64,000 nt of DNA from Cricetomys ansorgei (taxonomy: Eukaryota > Chordata > Mammalia > Rodentia > Nesomyidae), in the NCBI GenBank assembly GCA_026225945.1, contig JAMJFZ010001815.1:1981501-2045500 (forward strand), written 5' to 3'. Shown piece by piece: positions 10,935 through 22,573 of this stretch (positions are counted from its first letter, which is position 1; each line of letters starts with the position of its first letter). Below the pieces are notes generated by a model. The model made no database searches. It was given only the letters and a program-made list of their open reading frames with translations, and was not told where the DNA came from. The position numbers were made by a program, and so were the translations under genes.

Positions 10935-11500
10935 ACTCCTCGTACCATTATTCTGCGACCAAATACCTGACAAGAAGCAACTTAATCATCAGTTCTCAAC
11001 CTGTGGGTCACGATCCCTTTGGGTGTCAAATAACTCTTTCACAGGAGTCAACCAGGACCATCTGAATATCAGATATTTACATTATGATTCATAACAGTGG
11101 CAAAATTACAGTTATGAATTAGCAATAAAAATAATTGTATGGTTGGGGGTCACCACCGCATGAGGAACTGTATGAAAGTGTCGCAGCATTAGGAAGGTTG
11201 AGAACCACTGCACTAAATGTAGAAAAGATTTATTTTGACTTATGGTTTGAGGGAAAACAATGTTTCCTGAAGGAGAAAGCGTGGCAACAGGAGACACCAT
11301 GGTAACCACAGCTTGAGGCAGCTGCCTGCTCACACCTTGGAGCAGAAGAAAGCATAGAGAAGAACAGAGCCACATTATAATCTTAAGGCTCATTCCTTAA
11401 CTTCCTCCAGCTAAGCCCCACCCCTTAAAAGTTTTACAGCATACCAAGACCAAAGCACACACTACAGACAAATGTCCAAACACAGGAGACTGAGTGGGCA
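10935..11500 (-). mobile_element. MaLR-type LTR, minus strand, split by URR1
   Basis: 'caaatacctgacaagaagcaact' before the URR1 and 'gatttattttgacttatgg', 'cagcttgaggcagctgcctgc' after it are consecutive parts of an MT/ORR1-like rodent LTR on minus. The interruption shows the LTR is older than the transposon copy. Outer limits are approximate. Confidence 0.55.
10990..11210 (-). mobile_element. URR1-like hAT transposon, inverse orientation
   Basis: Termini CAGTTCTCAACC... and ...GGTTGAGAACCACTG; the interior matches the 1820 and 22582 copies in reverse orientation ('gggggtcaccaccgcatgaggaactg'). About 221 bp. No 8-bp target duplication survives. Non-coding. Confidence 0.9.
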
Positions 11501-11585
11501 GCAGGAGTCGCATTCAAACTCCGATACTGTTATTAAAAATTGGCTCATTAGAAGAGAATTTTATAACAAAACAAAAGAACCACTG

Positions 11586-11700
11586 ATAGGTAGGAATAAT
11601 GGCACATTCCTGTAATCCCAGCACTCAGAAAGCAGAGACAGGAGTATCATAAATTTGAAGTTGGCATGCATAGCGTAAGAAGATGCTTCTCAGAAATAAA
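11586..11700 (+). mobile_element. B1/B4-type SINE
   Basis: 'ggcacattcctgtaatccca' with 'gcactcagaaagcagagaca' and 'ggagtatcataaatttgaag' is a diverged 7SL-derived monomer followed by a CA-rich tail. It could be the 5' part of a B4. Confidence 0.7.
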
Positions 11701-11719
11701 CACACACGCACAAAGAAAC

Positions 11720-12200
11720 CAAAAGCAATGACACATATAGCTGAAATATTCCGAGTAGAATTGAATGCCAAAGGGTTTCAGCACAATCAGAAGATTAAGT
11801 CAGTGTGTCAATGTGAAGAAAAAAGGGGAACCTAACTACCTCAGTTTTAGGGTAGGAAAATGGATGATAAGATATTGTGTAGAATAATCTCTGTACATTT
11901 CCAGTCTTTAGCACATATGTGTGACGAGATCTCTTAAGCAGAAAAAGCAGACGTGGAAGTGATCTTTATGTCCAGTACTGAGGTCGGTTAAAATCTTCAG
12001 GGCACGTTTAGTCCAGAAGATTTCACACAGCATGGTGGGACAGCGTATGTCTTTGAAGAAGGGGAAACGGAGAAGAAGCAAGAGGAAATAGAGGGAGAAG
12101 AAAAGGAACAAAGAGACAGGAAGGACAAAAGAAAGGAAATGGGATACTGTGAGCCAAAGTAGACCTTTAAAACAGTAAACAAACTTCATGATGCCATGTT
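11720..12200. other. Stretch with no recognised gene or repeat
   Basis: Includes a purine-rich run at 12055-12140. Two overlapping minus-strand frames (110 and 61 codons) have no recognisable motif. Confidence 0.4.
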
Positions 12201-12202
12201 CA

Positions 12203-12784
12203 TCATTCTCTGGGAGAAAAATCAGTATAGACGTTGCCAAAACAAAAATAGCTCTGCATCTTTACTAAAACAATTACACAGAAAATCAAATTGAGCAACA
12301 GCCCAGCTCTGAAATGAGAAACATGAAAATCTGAAGGGTGGCGTCTTAAAGAGAGCAGTTTCCCGTTACCCCACAACCAACAGCCAGGTCCTCTGTTCGG
12401 CACTGAGCAATCCTGGGTCCTGGACACAGGCTTGAGGAAGACGTTGTTTCTCACTGTGGCCTTCTGCAGCTGAGTAACAGGGGCATTTCTCATGCCACTG
12501 ATCTGATTGCTTTTCAGTGACTGAATTCTATTAAATTTTGGGGGGATCTTTTTGTCTTCCCATAGATTTAAGCTTTTAAACTTTTGGCTTGTAAAATTTA
12601 CACACTGTTTTAAAGGTATTGCAAAAGGAACTTGGTTTTTCTCCCTGTATAAAAATGTGTACTCTTGTAGTACATAAATGTACTTGTGTTTATTCAAGAA
12701 ATTCCAAGGAGATACTGGAATTAAAGGGTTTCTTTGGACCATTTTAGTAATTCCAGAATTTTTTTCTGAATTACAATAGGTCAC
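12203..12784 (-). other. 193-codon open reading frame of unknown nature
   Basis: The longest open frame in the window. The stop-free stretch runs from about 12844 down to the stop at 12203; the codon at 12784 is GTG, and the first ATG is at 12742-12740, giving a 179-residue frame. The translation is lysine- and asparagine-rich in the first two thirds (local KFKSLNLWEDKKIPPKFNR) and ends in a hydrophobic segment (LLLNLIFCVIVLVKM). I recognise no domain, catalytic motif, Kozak context or splice-site pair. An MLT1 LTR lies just upstream on the same strand (12925-13345), so it could also be MaLR-linked or simply chance. By a rough stop-frequency estimate one such frame somewhere in 64 kb is only mildly unlikely. 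Confidence 0.25.
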
Positions 12785-12924
12785 TTTTGCCTCTGTGACA
12801 TTATGTCCATCTCTTGAAATATAGGAATATTTATTTGTACTGTTTTAAATCTTTATTGCAAAATGCTTTGCATACTATAAAAGCCATTCCTTTTGTGTAA
12901 ACTCCATGTTTTATTAAAACTCTA

Positions 12925-13345
12925 TTGCTGTCATGGTAGATCACCATAAACTGAACAACCTAAAACAACCCAGATTTATTATCTGGAAGCCTCCACAGAC
13001 CATCTAGCTGTCTGGGATGGCATCAGCTAGTTCTTCATTCTTCTGCCTAAAGGCTCCAGGCTGAAAGTGATGTATCTTCAGAGCCTTGTTATTTACAGGA
13101 GAGTACGAGAGCATCGAGATAAAAGATCAGGTCTGTCTTCTACAAACTTGTTCCTCGTATCTGTATGCCTGTGGTCCCTGTCCTCCAACCCTGATTACCC
13201 TACATGTTCTCCCTGTGGTCCTCTTCTCTCAGGTTAGTGTAGTCATTCTTATACTACAGATTGCATCTCCCCCTTCTTCAACATCTCTCTGGCTCCAACC
13301 AGAGGAAGATCTCTGATTTTAAGAGCTGTCGTGACAAATAACCAT
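12925..13345 (-). mobile_element. MLT1-type ancient MaLR LTR, minus strand
   Basis: Plus-strand reading follows the reverse complement of MLT1: 'taaaacaacccagatttatt' and 'atctggaagcctccacagac', then far downstream 'gattttaagagctgtcgtgacaaataaccatctgga' (the 'aaggacccttgtgattacattgggcccacccagata' segment). It is a mammal-wide, non-coding LTR; diverged with gaps. Confidence 0.7.
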
Positions 13346-13349
13346 CTGG

Positions 13350-14070
13350 ATAGCCTCCCTGTGTCAACAGTGATAGCTTTAGCACTGCAAGATGTTCACG
13401 GCTTCTGGGTTTGTATATGGGGACAGAGATCTGTGAGATGGCACTCAACCCATAGCAGTTTTTATTTTATACAGTTCCCCACAGGTAGATTAAGTGGCTT
13501 ATTGATTTCATGGTGCCACCTTGTATGTAAACTGTCCTGGGATTGGAGTTTTTACAACTTTCTTATTGTTATTTTGTTCGTTTGCTTTGGTTTAAGGTAC
13601 AGTAATTTTCTAAGAACACATTTAGTGGTTCTTCTGTGGCAAGCACTTTGAAGTTGAGTTTCTTATGGATGTAAACATTTTGTCACAATGTTATGGACAA
13701 AATGATCGAGATCAAAGATCAGGTCTGTCTCCCTAAGACTCATTAAGGTAAATAATTTGTTCTAGACACACTGTTCCTATAAGGTCAGGGGTTGAACTTG
13801 CTCTTCTCTAAATCCTCATTATGTCCAAATGAGGTGAAAGGGAGGCATAAAGGCCACCATCATTGCTGAAATGTCTTAGAGTCAAGGCCTGCTATAGAGA
13901 CAGGCATCTTTTCTTGTTCGTTCTACATATGTTTCTGGACTCCTGTTCTGTGACTGGTACCAGTTTTGCACCCACAGAATTTATTTATTAAAATAGAAAC
14001 TATCAGACAAGCATATGGCTTTCATGGTGTTCTCATTGTAATGGCAGAGAAAATACCTGTATGACACCCT
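13350..14070. other. Stretch with no recognised gene or repeat
   Basis: Contains a 26-bp direct repeat partner at 13705-13730 of a segment at 13113-13138 (one mismatch). Otherwise ordinary sequence; the 106-codon plus frame at 13331-13651 carries no motif. Confidence 0.4.
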
Positions 14071-14074
14071 CAGT

Positions 14075-15015
14075 AAATGGTAAAGCTTCTGAAGGAAGGA
14101 GGAAATCAACAGTCCTGCCCAGATATGGCACCTATGAGCCACATCAATGACCAGCATGTCAGGGCAATCCTAAGATGCAATGGTGACACACGTACCTCAG
14201 CAGTAAGCAACAGCTCTCAAATTGGACTTAAGGCCCACTCAACCGTGCCTTGTACAAGAAACTTAGCTAACTACTCAGGGCTTGTGAAGTCATGGTTATT
14301 GGAGAAGAATCTACATCCACTAGTTTACTAAATCAGCATAATTTTTAAGAACAATCTATAAAAATCTGTCCTTATACCACAGGTAAGCGTAGTCTTCACC
14401 CCGCATTAAGGAAACTTCTCTTTGAAACAGGAAACCATAACCAAACAAAATGCAGAGTGGTAAAGTCCCAGTCTCAGTGGATATATCTACAATACAACTC
14501 CCCATCTAAGGATCAGGGAACATTGTGGAAGAAGGGTCAGAAAGATTGCAGGAGCCAGAGGATCAAGGAGTTTGCTGTGAGATCGTGTCTCCTAACAATA
14601 TCTGAAGCTGTACCCATAAAGCCTCACCGACATGACTGCCTAAACATGAAATGAACAAGGATGACACCAATGGGCATGCCAAAATGGATGGGGGAAAGCT
14701 CACAAGGCCTTAACCCTACACAAAGAATGATAAGCAACTGAAGAATGATAGAAGCCAGAGCAAATAGTCTTCCCTGGGGAAGAGCACAAGAATTAGTCAT
14801 TCAACACCAAAAACATCTCTGAAAACACACACACATGTAACATTATGCAGTCTGTGCACATTATACTTATATATGCACGCAATAACAATTAATGAAAAAC
14901 GGAGGCAATGAATTGAAAGGAAAGAAGGAGGGGTTCGTGGGAGGATTTAGAGGGGGAAAGGGTAATTAGATGGTAATCTCAAGAAAATAAATAATCTCAA
15001 GAAAATAAAATGTGA
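14075..15015 (+). mobile_element. Lx-type L1 3' end (3' UTR only)
   Basis: 5'-truncated rodent L1. It shares a colinear series of blocks with 38085-39275 and 53550-55420: 'aacagtcctgcccag', 'ggacttaaggcccactcaac', 'gtggatatatctac', 'gaccattaca'-like, 'aacaattaatgaaaaacgga' and a G/A-rich block ending in AAATAAATAATCTCAAGAAAATAAA. No ORF2 sequence remains. Orientation is defined by the A-rich end at about 15000. Confidence 0.8.
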
Positions 15016-15019
15016 TATG

Positions 15020-16740
15020 GGGCAGTGACAGAGCTAGATAGTTTGTTGAATGAATCAATAGAGCTTAGATTTTGGAATAAGATGGCCTTACTATGAACAG
15101 AGACCAGAAGAGACAAGGTCCACACACAGCAGAATATGAATAGAATGTGTGTATTGACATGGAGATCTAGGAGCATGAAACATCACCAATCATTTTCTCT
15201 TACCAGAGCTTCAAAGGATTTGTGACCTAAGGTCAAGGTCAGGAAGTTGAGCTTGCTGATTGGGCTAAATGCTAATTGTTCATGCAGTGTGATTAATCTG
15301 TACACTACATGCATGACGGCTACCCTGTGAAACAAACAATCGATTTCCCCCTTTGTTACAGGTGAGCTTGTAGCAGGATCTTAGAATACTTTTCCAAGCT
15401 ACTGAAGGCTCAGTGTGACTGGTACCCCACTGTGACAGGACCTGGCTAGCCCTGCTTCTATTCATGAGTGGTAATACAGAGACAAGTGACATCTTTTGGA
15501 CACTGTAGAGTGTTCTGGCCCCTCTGCACTTTACCACTCATAGACAATCCACCCAGCAGGCAGCCTTGAATTTATAAGCTTAATTCTAAACATTCTCAAA
15601 CTAGAATTAGGATGCAAGAAATCTGACTTTATAATATACTTTGACAGGAAGGTGAGGGTTCAAGAGACTAGTGTACAAGAAGGAATTCCTACAACCGTTA
15701 GATATCCGGATAGCTAAGTGCAAGGCACCGGACAAAGGCAGTGCTAGGGATCCAGTCCCGTCAGTGCCCCCAGGCAGCTCCAGGGCTCAGTGGCAGCTGC
15801 AGACCCTGCCAGTTAGTTTCCCAGTTCACTGTTTCAGGAAATGCCCCTAACTTACTTGTCAAAGCAAAGCTGATAGCCTGTCCCCATAGGGCAGAGCTAG
15901 TATATATTAATTCCCGAAAGTCTGAAATCTGCAACAATCTTTTGTCAGGAAAAGGGAAAGCAGAGAAAGACAACACAGAAAGTCAAGAAAAGAACAAAAG
16001 ATGTGAAGAATCCATTTTCATTACAGTTTCCTCCTTGCAGCTTAACTTTGCCCAAAGCCGAGAAAGAGATGCCTATTTCTTATCTGGGATCTCTGAAGAT
16101 TATAGTGTTTATTTCTTTGGATGCCAAGTCTCATATCTTTTCTCTCTCTATTACTTTTATATCAAAGATCTAGTGAGGGCATCTTCACAGCCTCACTTCT
16201 GCCTTTGTTCCTTTCCCTTTTAATAACAGCTCAGAAAACCAGCTACTCTGCCTACATGTGTTGGTTTTCATTAAAAAGGAAGCATTTCCAGGATAAAACC
16301 TGAAAGAATGTAACCTCTCAGGCCAAGTTAACTTCATGCTTTTATCTTGAAAGCAGTGATAGAAATCTCAAAATTTTGTTTAAACACTTTTCTTTGATTT
16401 TTGGGACAAGGATCTCTAAGAAAGGATTACGATTTTCAAAGTGCACATTCACACAGGTACTCTGATTACTGCGGAAAGCATTGCAAAGTCAAGTCCCAGC
16501 TTGAAGAGAGGATGCAGGTTGAATGGAAAGGATTTGAGTTCCTTAGGCAAGTTGAATAATTGCAGAGATGAAGGTTACAAGAGGAAAAATTCTTCACTGG
16601 ATTTGTATGCAAAAAGACATTGTAAGCTTTCTGTTGAATGGAGCCCACCTCTCTCAGTTCTTCCCCAACCAACACACTTGCATGTGAAGATTGACAATGA
16701 ATAGCCCACCATTTTCCACATAATTTTGCTTGTTTGATTT
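15020..16740. other. Stretch with no recognised gene or repeat
   Basis: Ordinary sequence. The 160-codon plus frame at 15741-16223 starts with GTG, has no domain I recognise and no supporting signals; regarded as chance. Confidence 0.4.
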
Positions 16741-16845
16741 ATTTTTTAGACATTATAATGCTGTGCATCTCAGGCTGACCTTGAACTTGTGATCCTCCTA
16801 CCTCAGCCTCTTAGAATCACAGGATGTAATATCATACTAGCTTCA
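16741..16845 (-). mobile_element. B1-related (PB1/B1F-like) SINE, minus strand
   Basis: 'caggctgaccttgaacttgtgatcctcctacctcagcctc' on plus is the complement of a 7SL-derived monomer; 'ttattttttagac' is the T-rich complement of its tail. Old and diverged. Confidence 0.7.
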
Positions 16846-16849
16846 CATA

Positions 16850-18385
16850 ATTTGAACAATAACCATGCAAACTGAAGTATAAATTATCCTTGATTTACAG
16901 TGGAGTCATGTCTCAATAAATTCACTGTAAATTGAAAATTTCCTGAATGTATTGAATGGATGTCATTTAATAACATACTAGCTAACCCTTAAATACTCTC
17001 AGAACTTTAAAGTAGCAGACGACTTAGTCAAATCTTCTGACATGTAGCTTATTTTTTATGGGAGGATGTTAGATTTCTCATATACTTAGTTGAATATTTG
17101 AACACTTGTATCCAAAGGAACTCTGGCAGCAAGGAAGTACAGGCTAGTATCTGAGCTGTTTCTCCACTGATACCTAGACTGACTGGGAGCTGGACTCACT
17201 GCTGCTGTCCAGCAGCATGTCCAGGGCTTAGTCCTCAAATCACTGACCTACGAGGAAAATGTCCAAATTCAAAATGCCAAGTAGAGCTTCTACTGGACAT
17301 GCATCATCTTTTGCACCATTTGAATGTTAAAAACATTGACTTCACCCATGAGAAATTGGGGACCACCTGATACCAATCCTATGGAACTTTGCAGAAATAG
17401 TAAGTGGTAGCCTGATGGTTCTGAGACAGGAACTCCCTCCTAGAACCAACCTAAGGTCAGGCAGCTATGTATTAGAGCTGGGAAGTTGCCAATGTAAACA
17501 TATTTAAATTACTCCCGATGGACTAAGATACTCTTACACGGCAGCCAGAAGCGTAAGACCCTAAAGGAACCCACGGGATATACATACTGTGTCTAAAGGT
17601 CCTAGTGAGGGCTGATATGGGTCATGTGAGTGGAAACAGTGTCCTTACTTCCAGTGGTCAAGGGGCAGCTCTCCTATCCCGTCTGCCCAAGGCAATCAGC
17701 CACCGGAAGTATTTTGAAAAGCCAAAACACCCTGGGCTCTGCTATTTTGGCTGAAGGACCCACTGACTAGATACAGCACACACCAATCACAGCACTTACG
17801 GAGGCCTCAGAGCGAAGAGTGGACTTGGAGCACCCCAAACATTACACAAACACAGCTTCACATGCTGACTTGGGATGAGAGAGCTGGAGCAGATGACAGT
17901 GAGCATTCCCCAATATTAACAGTCAGCTCTACCGTGCAAATGAATCAAGATTATGATGAAAAATTCTGTGTAATAACAGACCATAGAATTTCTTAAAAAT
18001 GATATTAAAGCGTCCAAAATACGATTTAATTATTAATTATCCTAAAGTGAAATAATTAAGTGCTTTAAAAAGCCCAGTTTGACTTATCTAGAGTTCTTTA
18101 ATCATCACACTATTAATATCACATTTATGTTCTCTAAGTTTCACCACGTATAGACTTATTGTATTATTTTTACAACATATCTAGGAAATCAATATAACGA
18201 TTCTTAAAGGGGGAAACAGAGAGAAATGAACCAAAGAAGTAGGGGAAATATAAGAAAACTGTAAAGTGCCTAGGAATGGGACAAAAACAAAATAAAAAAC
18301 CTTAGTCTTCATGTAAAAATACAGTTGCACGAGCTAGAGCTGCACAGAGAAATTAACCAACATTAGAACTAAAACCTGGAATAAA
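16850..18385. other. Stretch with no recognised gene or repeat
   Basis: No coding frame over 60 codons and no mobile-element landmarks seen across about 1.5 kb; probably unique DNA. Confidence 0.45.
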
Positions 18386-18387
18386 GG

Positions 18388-18716
18388 ATCCTGGGAGACA
18401 TCAAATGTGTCACTCAACGGTGAGGGCCTGAGTTCAAACCCCAGCGCCATATAAATAGATGGGCATGGAGTGATACATCTGTAGTCTCAACACCAGGGAA
18501 GTGGGGAGCAAAGGATCCCCTAGGCTCACTGGACAGAAGCCTAACCCTAGGAACCAGTGAGAGTGGTTCCTAACCCTAGGAACCACTGTCTCAAAACCAA
18601 GGAGGATGGCTCCTGAGGAATGACACTTGAGGTCGATCTCTGGTGTCCACTAGCACGTATGCCTGAACATACACATATGCCCATACAAATACTTACACAA
18701 ATGCATACATACAAAT
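18388..18716 (+). mobile_element. B3-type SINE with 29-bp internal duplication
   Basis: tRNA-derived rodent SINE: 'gagggcctgagttcaaaccccagcgcc' (B-box region), 'gtagtctcaacaccagg', 'ggatcccctaggctcactgg' and 'gaatgacacttgaggtcgatctctgg', then a CA/AT-rich tail. Longer than usual because CCTAACCCTAGGAACCA occurs twice (18540-18556 and 18569-18585), a 29-bp tandem duplication. Confidence 0.8.
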
Positions 18717-18739
18717 TTTTTTTAAAAAATTCAGTTTTT

Positions 18740-20360
18740 TAGATATCTACAAGTCTGATTATAGGAAAGATGTAATAAACAGCTGTTAGTTTTCTGTGTG
18801 GAAGGAGCCAGTTACTATCTCTAAAATCTAGTCCCCTACTATGAGGCAGCTCTGCCCATGGGTTCTACCCATTCTCAGATCCCCAAACAAAACACAAATT
18901 CTTGCCTCTTCTGTTATTTGGTCCTCATCTTGGCGTAAGATGATAAAATTGAGGGTGCAGTGGTTGGAGCCAGCAATGGGAGAGGTCAATGGATTTTTTG
19001 GGTGCCACAGAAGAGGCTAGAAATTAAATAGCAGCACCACACAGTGCCAAGACAAGTAACAATCCTAATAGTAGATGTGGGTAGTAGGACTGGACATGTT
19101 GGAAACTGAGGGCATGGCAGAGCAGAGCTGGGGTCACTGTCAAGGTTAACCCTCAAAGATACCCACCATTCGGAGTGTTCACCTTGGTCATCTGAGAGTC
19201 AACTAGGAGACACTGCCAGGAACAAGCACACAAGCATGACCTAAGATACACAGAAGCCCAGGGATTCAGACAAAGGGGTTATGGAGCTTTCAGATTACTG
19301 TCACCAATACAAGGGAACAGCTGGTCCCTATTGAAAAATACACCATGTTATAAGAGTCAAAACCCCAGGATGGGGAATGAGTCTCTTCTGGAGACATAAA
19401 ATGTTAACTTGACTAGCAAGTTCCAGCTGGGGCGAAGGCTCAGGAACAAAGGATTATCTGGAGAAAGAAAGCACCCCATCTGTGGTGCTAAATTATTTGG
19501 ACTATCTTTTCTCTACAACTCTGGTAATAAAGGGGAAACTAAGAATAATATAGAGCATTAAGTTTGTGTCTGCTGGACCAGATGTAAATAATAAAGCAAG
19601 GGCATATTGATTATTTCTGACACCTGACATAAATGCAATTAGTTGTACCTACCTCTGGCTTTTCTCATGTTTCTGCTAGACATATTTTACTGCCGTGCCT
19701 GTGAGAGAGAGGCTATTAAGCTGGGTTCCTCTTGACGGGAAGAAATAATGAGGTTGACGGACTTGCCCGTTTCACGACTTCCATGTCATGTGTTTTGTTG
19801 TTGTAGTTGTTTTGCTGTTTTATAATCAATGCCTGATTTAAGAGGGAAATTTTTTAGCCTGCTCTGCAGCGTAGGGCTGAGTGAACAAAGGCTCACAGAA
19901 GCCACAGGCTCTCCTCCCACGGCAGTACCAGCGAGTAGACGCCAAAGAAGAGCGGGAGAGTCGGAACCCATGGTGGTTTGCTTTATGACAGTTGCACTTG
20001 TATCTAAATACTTATTTTAAAGGTGATTTTCAGACAAATAGGGCTCTGCTGGGGTTAACAAAATGCAAGGGTTTCATTCTGCATCCCTGAAGCTAATGAT
20101 GACACAGCTCTTCATCTTTCTCCCGCTATCACTTCTGTGGCAAGGGAGGAGTAAAAAAAAAAAAGTCATTTTTATAAAAACATGCTGTCTGTTCACCAAG
20201 ACACTATCATATCACACAAAGGGAGACTATAAAGAGAAGCAAAATGAATAGGAGGTGAATTTAGCAAGATCACAAGATTAAGAAAAAAAACAGTACCTCT
20301 AAATGGTGAGTACTCCACTTCATGCCCACTGCGGGAAAGGAGCTTTCCTCTAATTAAGTT
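18740..20360. other. Stretch with no recognised gene or repeat
   Basis: About 1.6 kb with only short frames. An A-run at 20152-20164 and ordinary composition otherwise. Confidence 0.4.
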
Positions 20361-21100
20361 GTGTATGAGATTTTCTACAGTTCAAGAAGGGCCTACTGAG
20401 GGAACAGAAAGGAACAGGTGGGGAGATAGGGACAGAGGGATAGAATATATGGAGAGTCGACGAGAATTGAAGGATATTTAGGGGTGATCAGGAGACCTGG
20501 TGCAGTGGAAACGCACTGGAATCTACAGGGAGACACTAGTGAGGACTTCTAGAAATGGGGCATGAGGAGACTGAATAGGCTATCTCCTGTAACCAGACTC
20601 TGCTTCTAGTGGTGGGACTGGGACACCATCCCAGCCACAAAACCTTTGACCTATAACCCATTTTCCCTACAGGATCTGCTACAACAATGGAAGGGCAGAA
20701 CCCATGCCAAAGGAGGAAACCCCTGCCTGATACTGCAGGGCAGGAACTAGGTACTGGACAGCCAGGAGATGATTTCTAATGATATCCTGCTCTGCTCATA
20801 GAATAGTGCCTAGCCCAATCTTCATCAGAAAAGCTTCCCCTGGCAGCTGATGGGAGCAGATACAGAAGCCCAGGGCCAAACATTGTATGAATGGAGTTGG
20901 GGAACCCCATAGAAGAGGGGGAGGAAGGGATTACAGGGATCAGAGGGGTCGAGGACACCAGGAGAACAAGTCCCACAGAGTCAACTGACCACCACTCTTA
21001 GAGTTCACAAAGACTGAAGCAGCATACATGGAACCTGCAGGGTCTCCTAAATGTATCTTAAGGTTCACTGTCTTAGTGTTCTTGCAAAATTCCCATAAAA

Positions 21101-21150
<50 letters not shown>

Positions 21151-21432
21151 TGGGGGGGGTTGTCTGATACTTTTACCTGCTCTTGGGACCCTTTTCCTAC
21201 TTCTGGTTTGCCTAATCCACCCTCAATGTAGGGATTAGTGCTTGGCCTTGCTCCATCTTGTTAAATCCTGTTTGAGTAGTCGCCCTGCCCTGGGAGGACT
21301 GCTCTTTTCTGAGGAGAAGTATGGTGGGGGTGAAGGGGAGAGGGGAGATGGGGAAAACTGAGAGGAGTAGAGGAAGGGCAGGAGAGGAGTTGGGTTGTAT
21401 ATGAGAATGAATAAATAAATAGATAGATAGAT
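20360..21432 (+). mobile_element. Rodent L1 3' UTR
   Basis: The distal part closely follows the rodent L1 3' UTR: 'acctgctcttgggacccttttcctac', 'ggttgcctaatcca'-like, 'ctgccctgggaggactgctcttttctgagg', then a G-rich purine block and an AATAAATAAATAGATAG tail. The proximal limit is uncertain. The 3' UTR is non-coding; no ORF2 is present. A (TG)n tract has expanded inside it at 21103-21148. Confidence 0.75.
21103..21160. repeat. (TG)n microsatellite followed by a G-run
   Basis: About 23 TG units followed by GGTGGGGGGGGTT inside the L1 3' UTR. Confidence 0.95.
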
Positions 21433-21439
21433 AAATGGC

Positions 21440-22155
21440 GGGCCTTCTGCTGGTTCATGTCCTGAATTACTCATCCAGGCGCCCTATATCCACAGATGAC
21501 CCGTCTCTGTTCACAAGCACCGTTCATTTCCTCAGATACCTACTGGGGACAGGGAACATGCTGGTCTGGTCAATCTTTTCCACTTCTTTCAACAGTATTA
21601 ATCTTTTTTTGTCTGTTTCCTCAACTCTTTCCTAAAAATCTATTTAACATCCAAAAATATTTAATTAGACTTATTTTTTAAAATGTAAGTAAATGGTAAC
21701 AAGATTGGAAGGGTGGTCCAAACCACATCTCCTCAACCTGTAGGTAGTGGGCCCATGTGAGGATAGCTTAACTAAATGGAGAGGTCAGAAAAAATCAGCA
21801 ACAATAGGGAGTTTCTAAATGCCCAGCAGCCAAAGCTTATTTAAAACAAGCCATGTAATGAAAGGTAGTACTCACCGTGCTCGTCATGTGGCTTCACGGG
21901 GCCACAGTTCTGAGCACAGGGCACTGGCCTTGTGCATTGACATCGTGGCACAGAATGCCAGCAATGCTGCCTCAGAGATCCTGGTCAGACTCCAGATCGC
22001 GGTATGATATAGAGTGCAGTAATCCTGTATATACAATGCTTCTGCTTTTACAGAAATGCTATGTTACAATTAAAAAGACCAAAGACTTTCAGTGTTTTCA
22101 ATCATCATTCCTAATCATATGCCAAATTAATACGTCTTTGGTGTGTTAAAACTGA
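21440..22155. other. Stretch with no recognised gene or repeat
   Basis: Ordinary sequence with short frames only. 21870-22000 is somewhat richer in CpG than its surroundings, with no element identified. Confidence 0.4.
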
Positions 22156-22159
22156 TGTT

Positions 22160-22330
22160 TGAGAGTTAGGGGGATGACTCAGCAGATACAGGGAGCTTGC
22201 TGCCAAGTCTGAAAACCTGAGTTCAATCCCTGGGGCTCACATGGCAGAAGGAGAATATTGACTCCCCAAGGTTATCCTCTGAGCCCCATATGTGTGACAA
22301 GTATAAATGTATGGCCCCCAGCATGCATAG
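22160..22330 (+). mobile_element. B2/B3-type SINE
   Basis: 'gatgactcagcagataca' (A-box side), 'gaaaacctgagttcaatccc' (B-box side) and 'ggctcacatggcagaagg', followed by a tail that has become an AGAC microsatellite at 22325-22358. tRNA-derived, non-coding. Confidence 0.85.
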
Positions 22331-22358
22331 GTAGGTAGACAGACAGACAGACAGACAG
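22325..22358. repeat. (AGAC)n/(GATA)-like microsatellite at SINE tail
   Basis: TAGGTAGACAGACAGACAGA and following units, continuous with the SINE's 3' end. Confidence 0.9.
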
Positions 22359-22573
22359 ATGGATAGATCAAATTTTTAAACTGCCATTTGAGTTATTGCC
22401 TTGAATTTCATTTAGAAATATTTATCTTAGGCTTAGAATGGAATCTTCAACAATTTCTGGTGACACTAAGTATGCCAATTCTATTCTGTGCTATGTATTC
22501 AAGTGAAGTTCCCTTTTCAGTCTGGGCGTTTATAAATAGAGATGCCAGCAACACCAGGAAAGAACTGAAGATG

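Noticed and set aside
10982..11218. hAT target duplication around the second URR1 copy
   Set aside because: The flanking octamers do not match above chance.
15741..16223. 160-codon plus-strand frame
   Set aside because: Starts with GTG, no recognisable domain, no splice or polyA context; within chance expectation for 64 kb.
18540..18585. Interstitial telomere-like CCCTAA repeat
   Set aside because: Only two isolated CCTAACCCTAGG occurrences created by a duplication inside a B3 SINE; no TTAGGG array.
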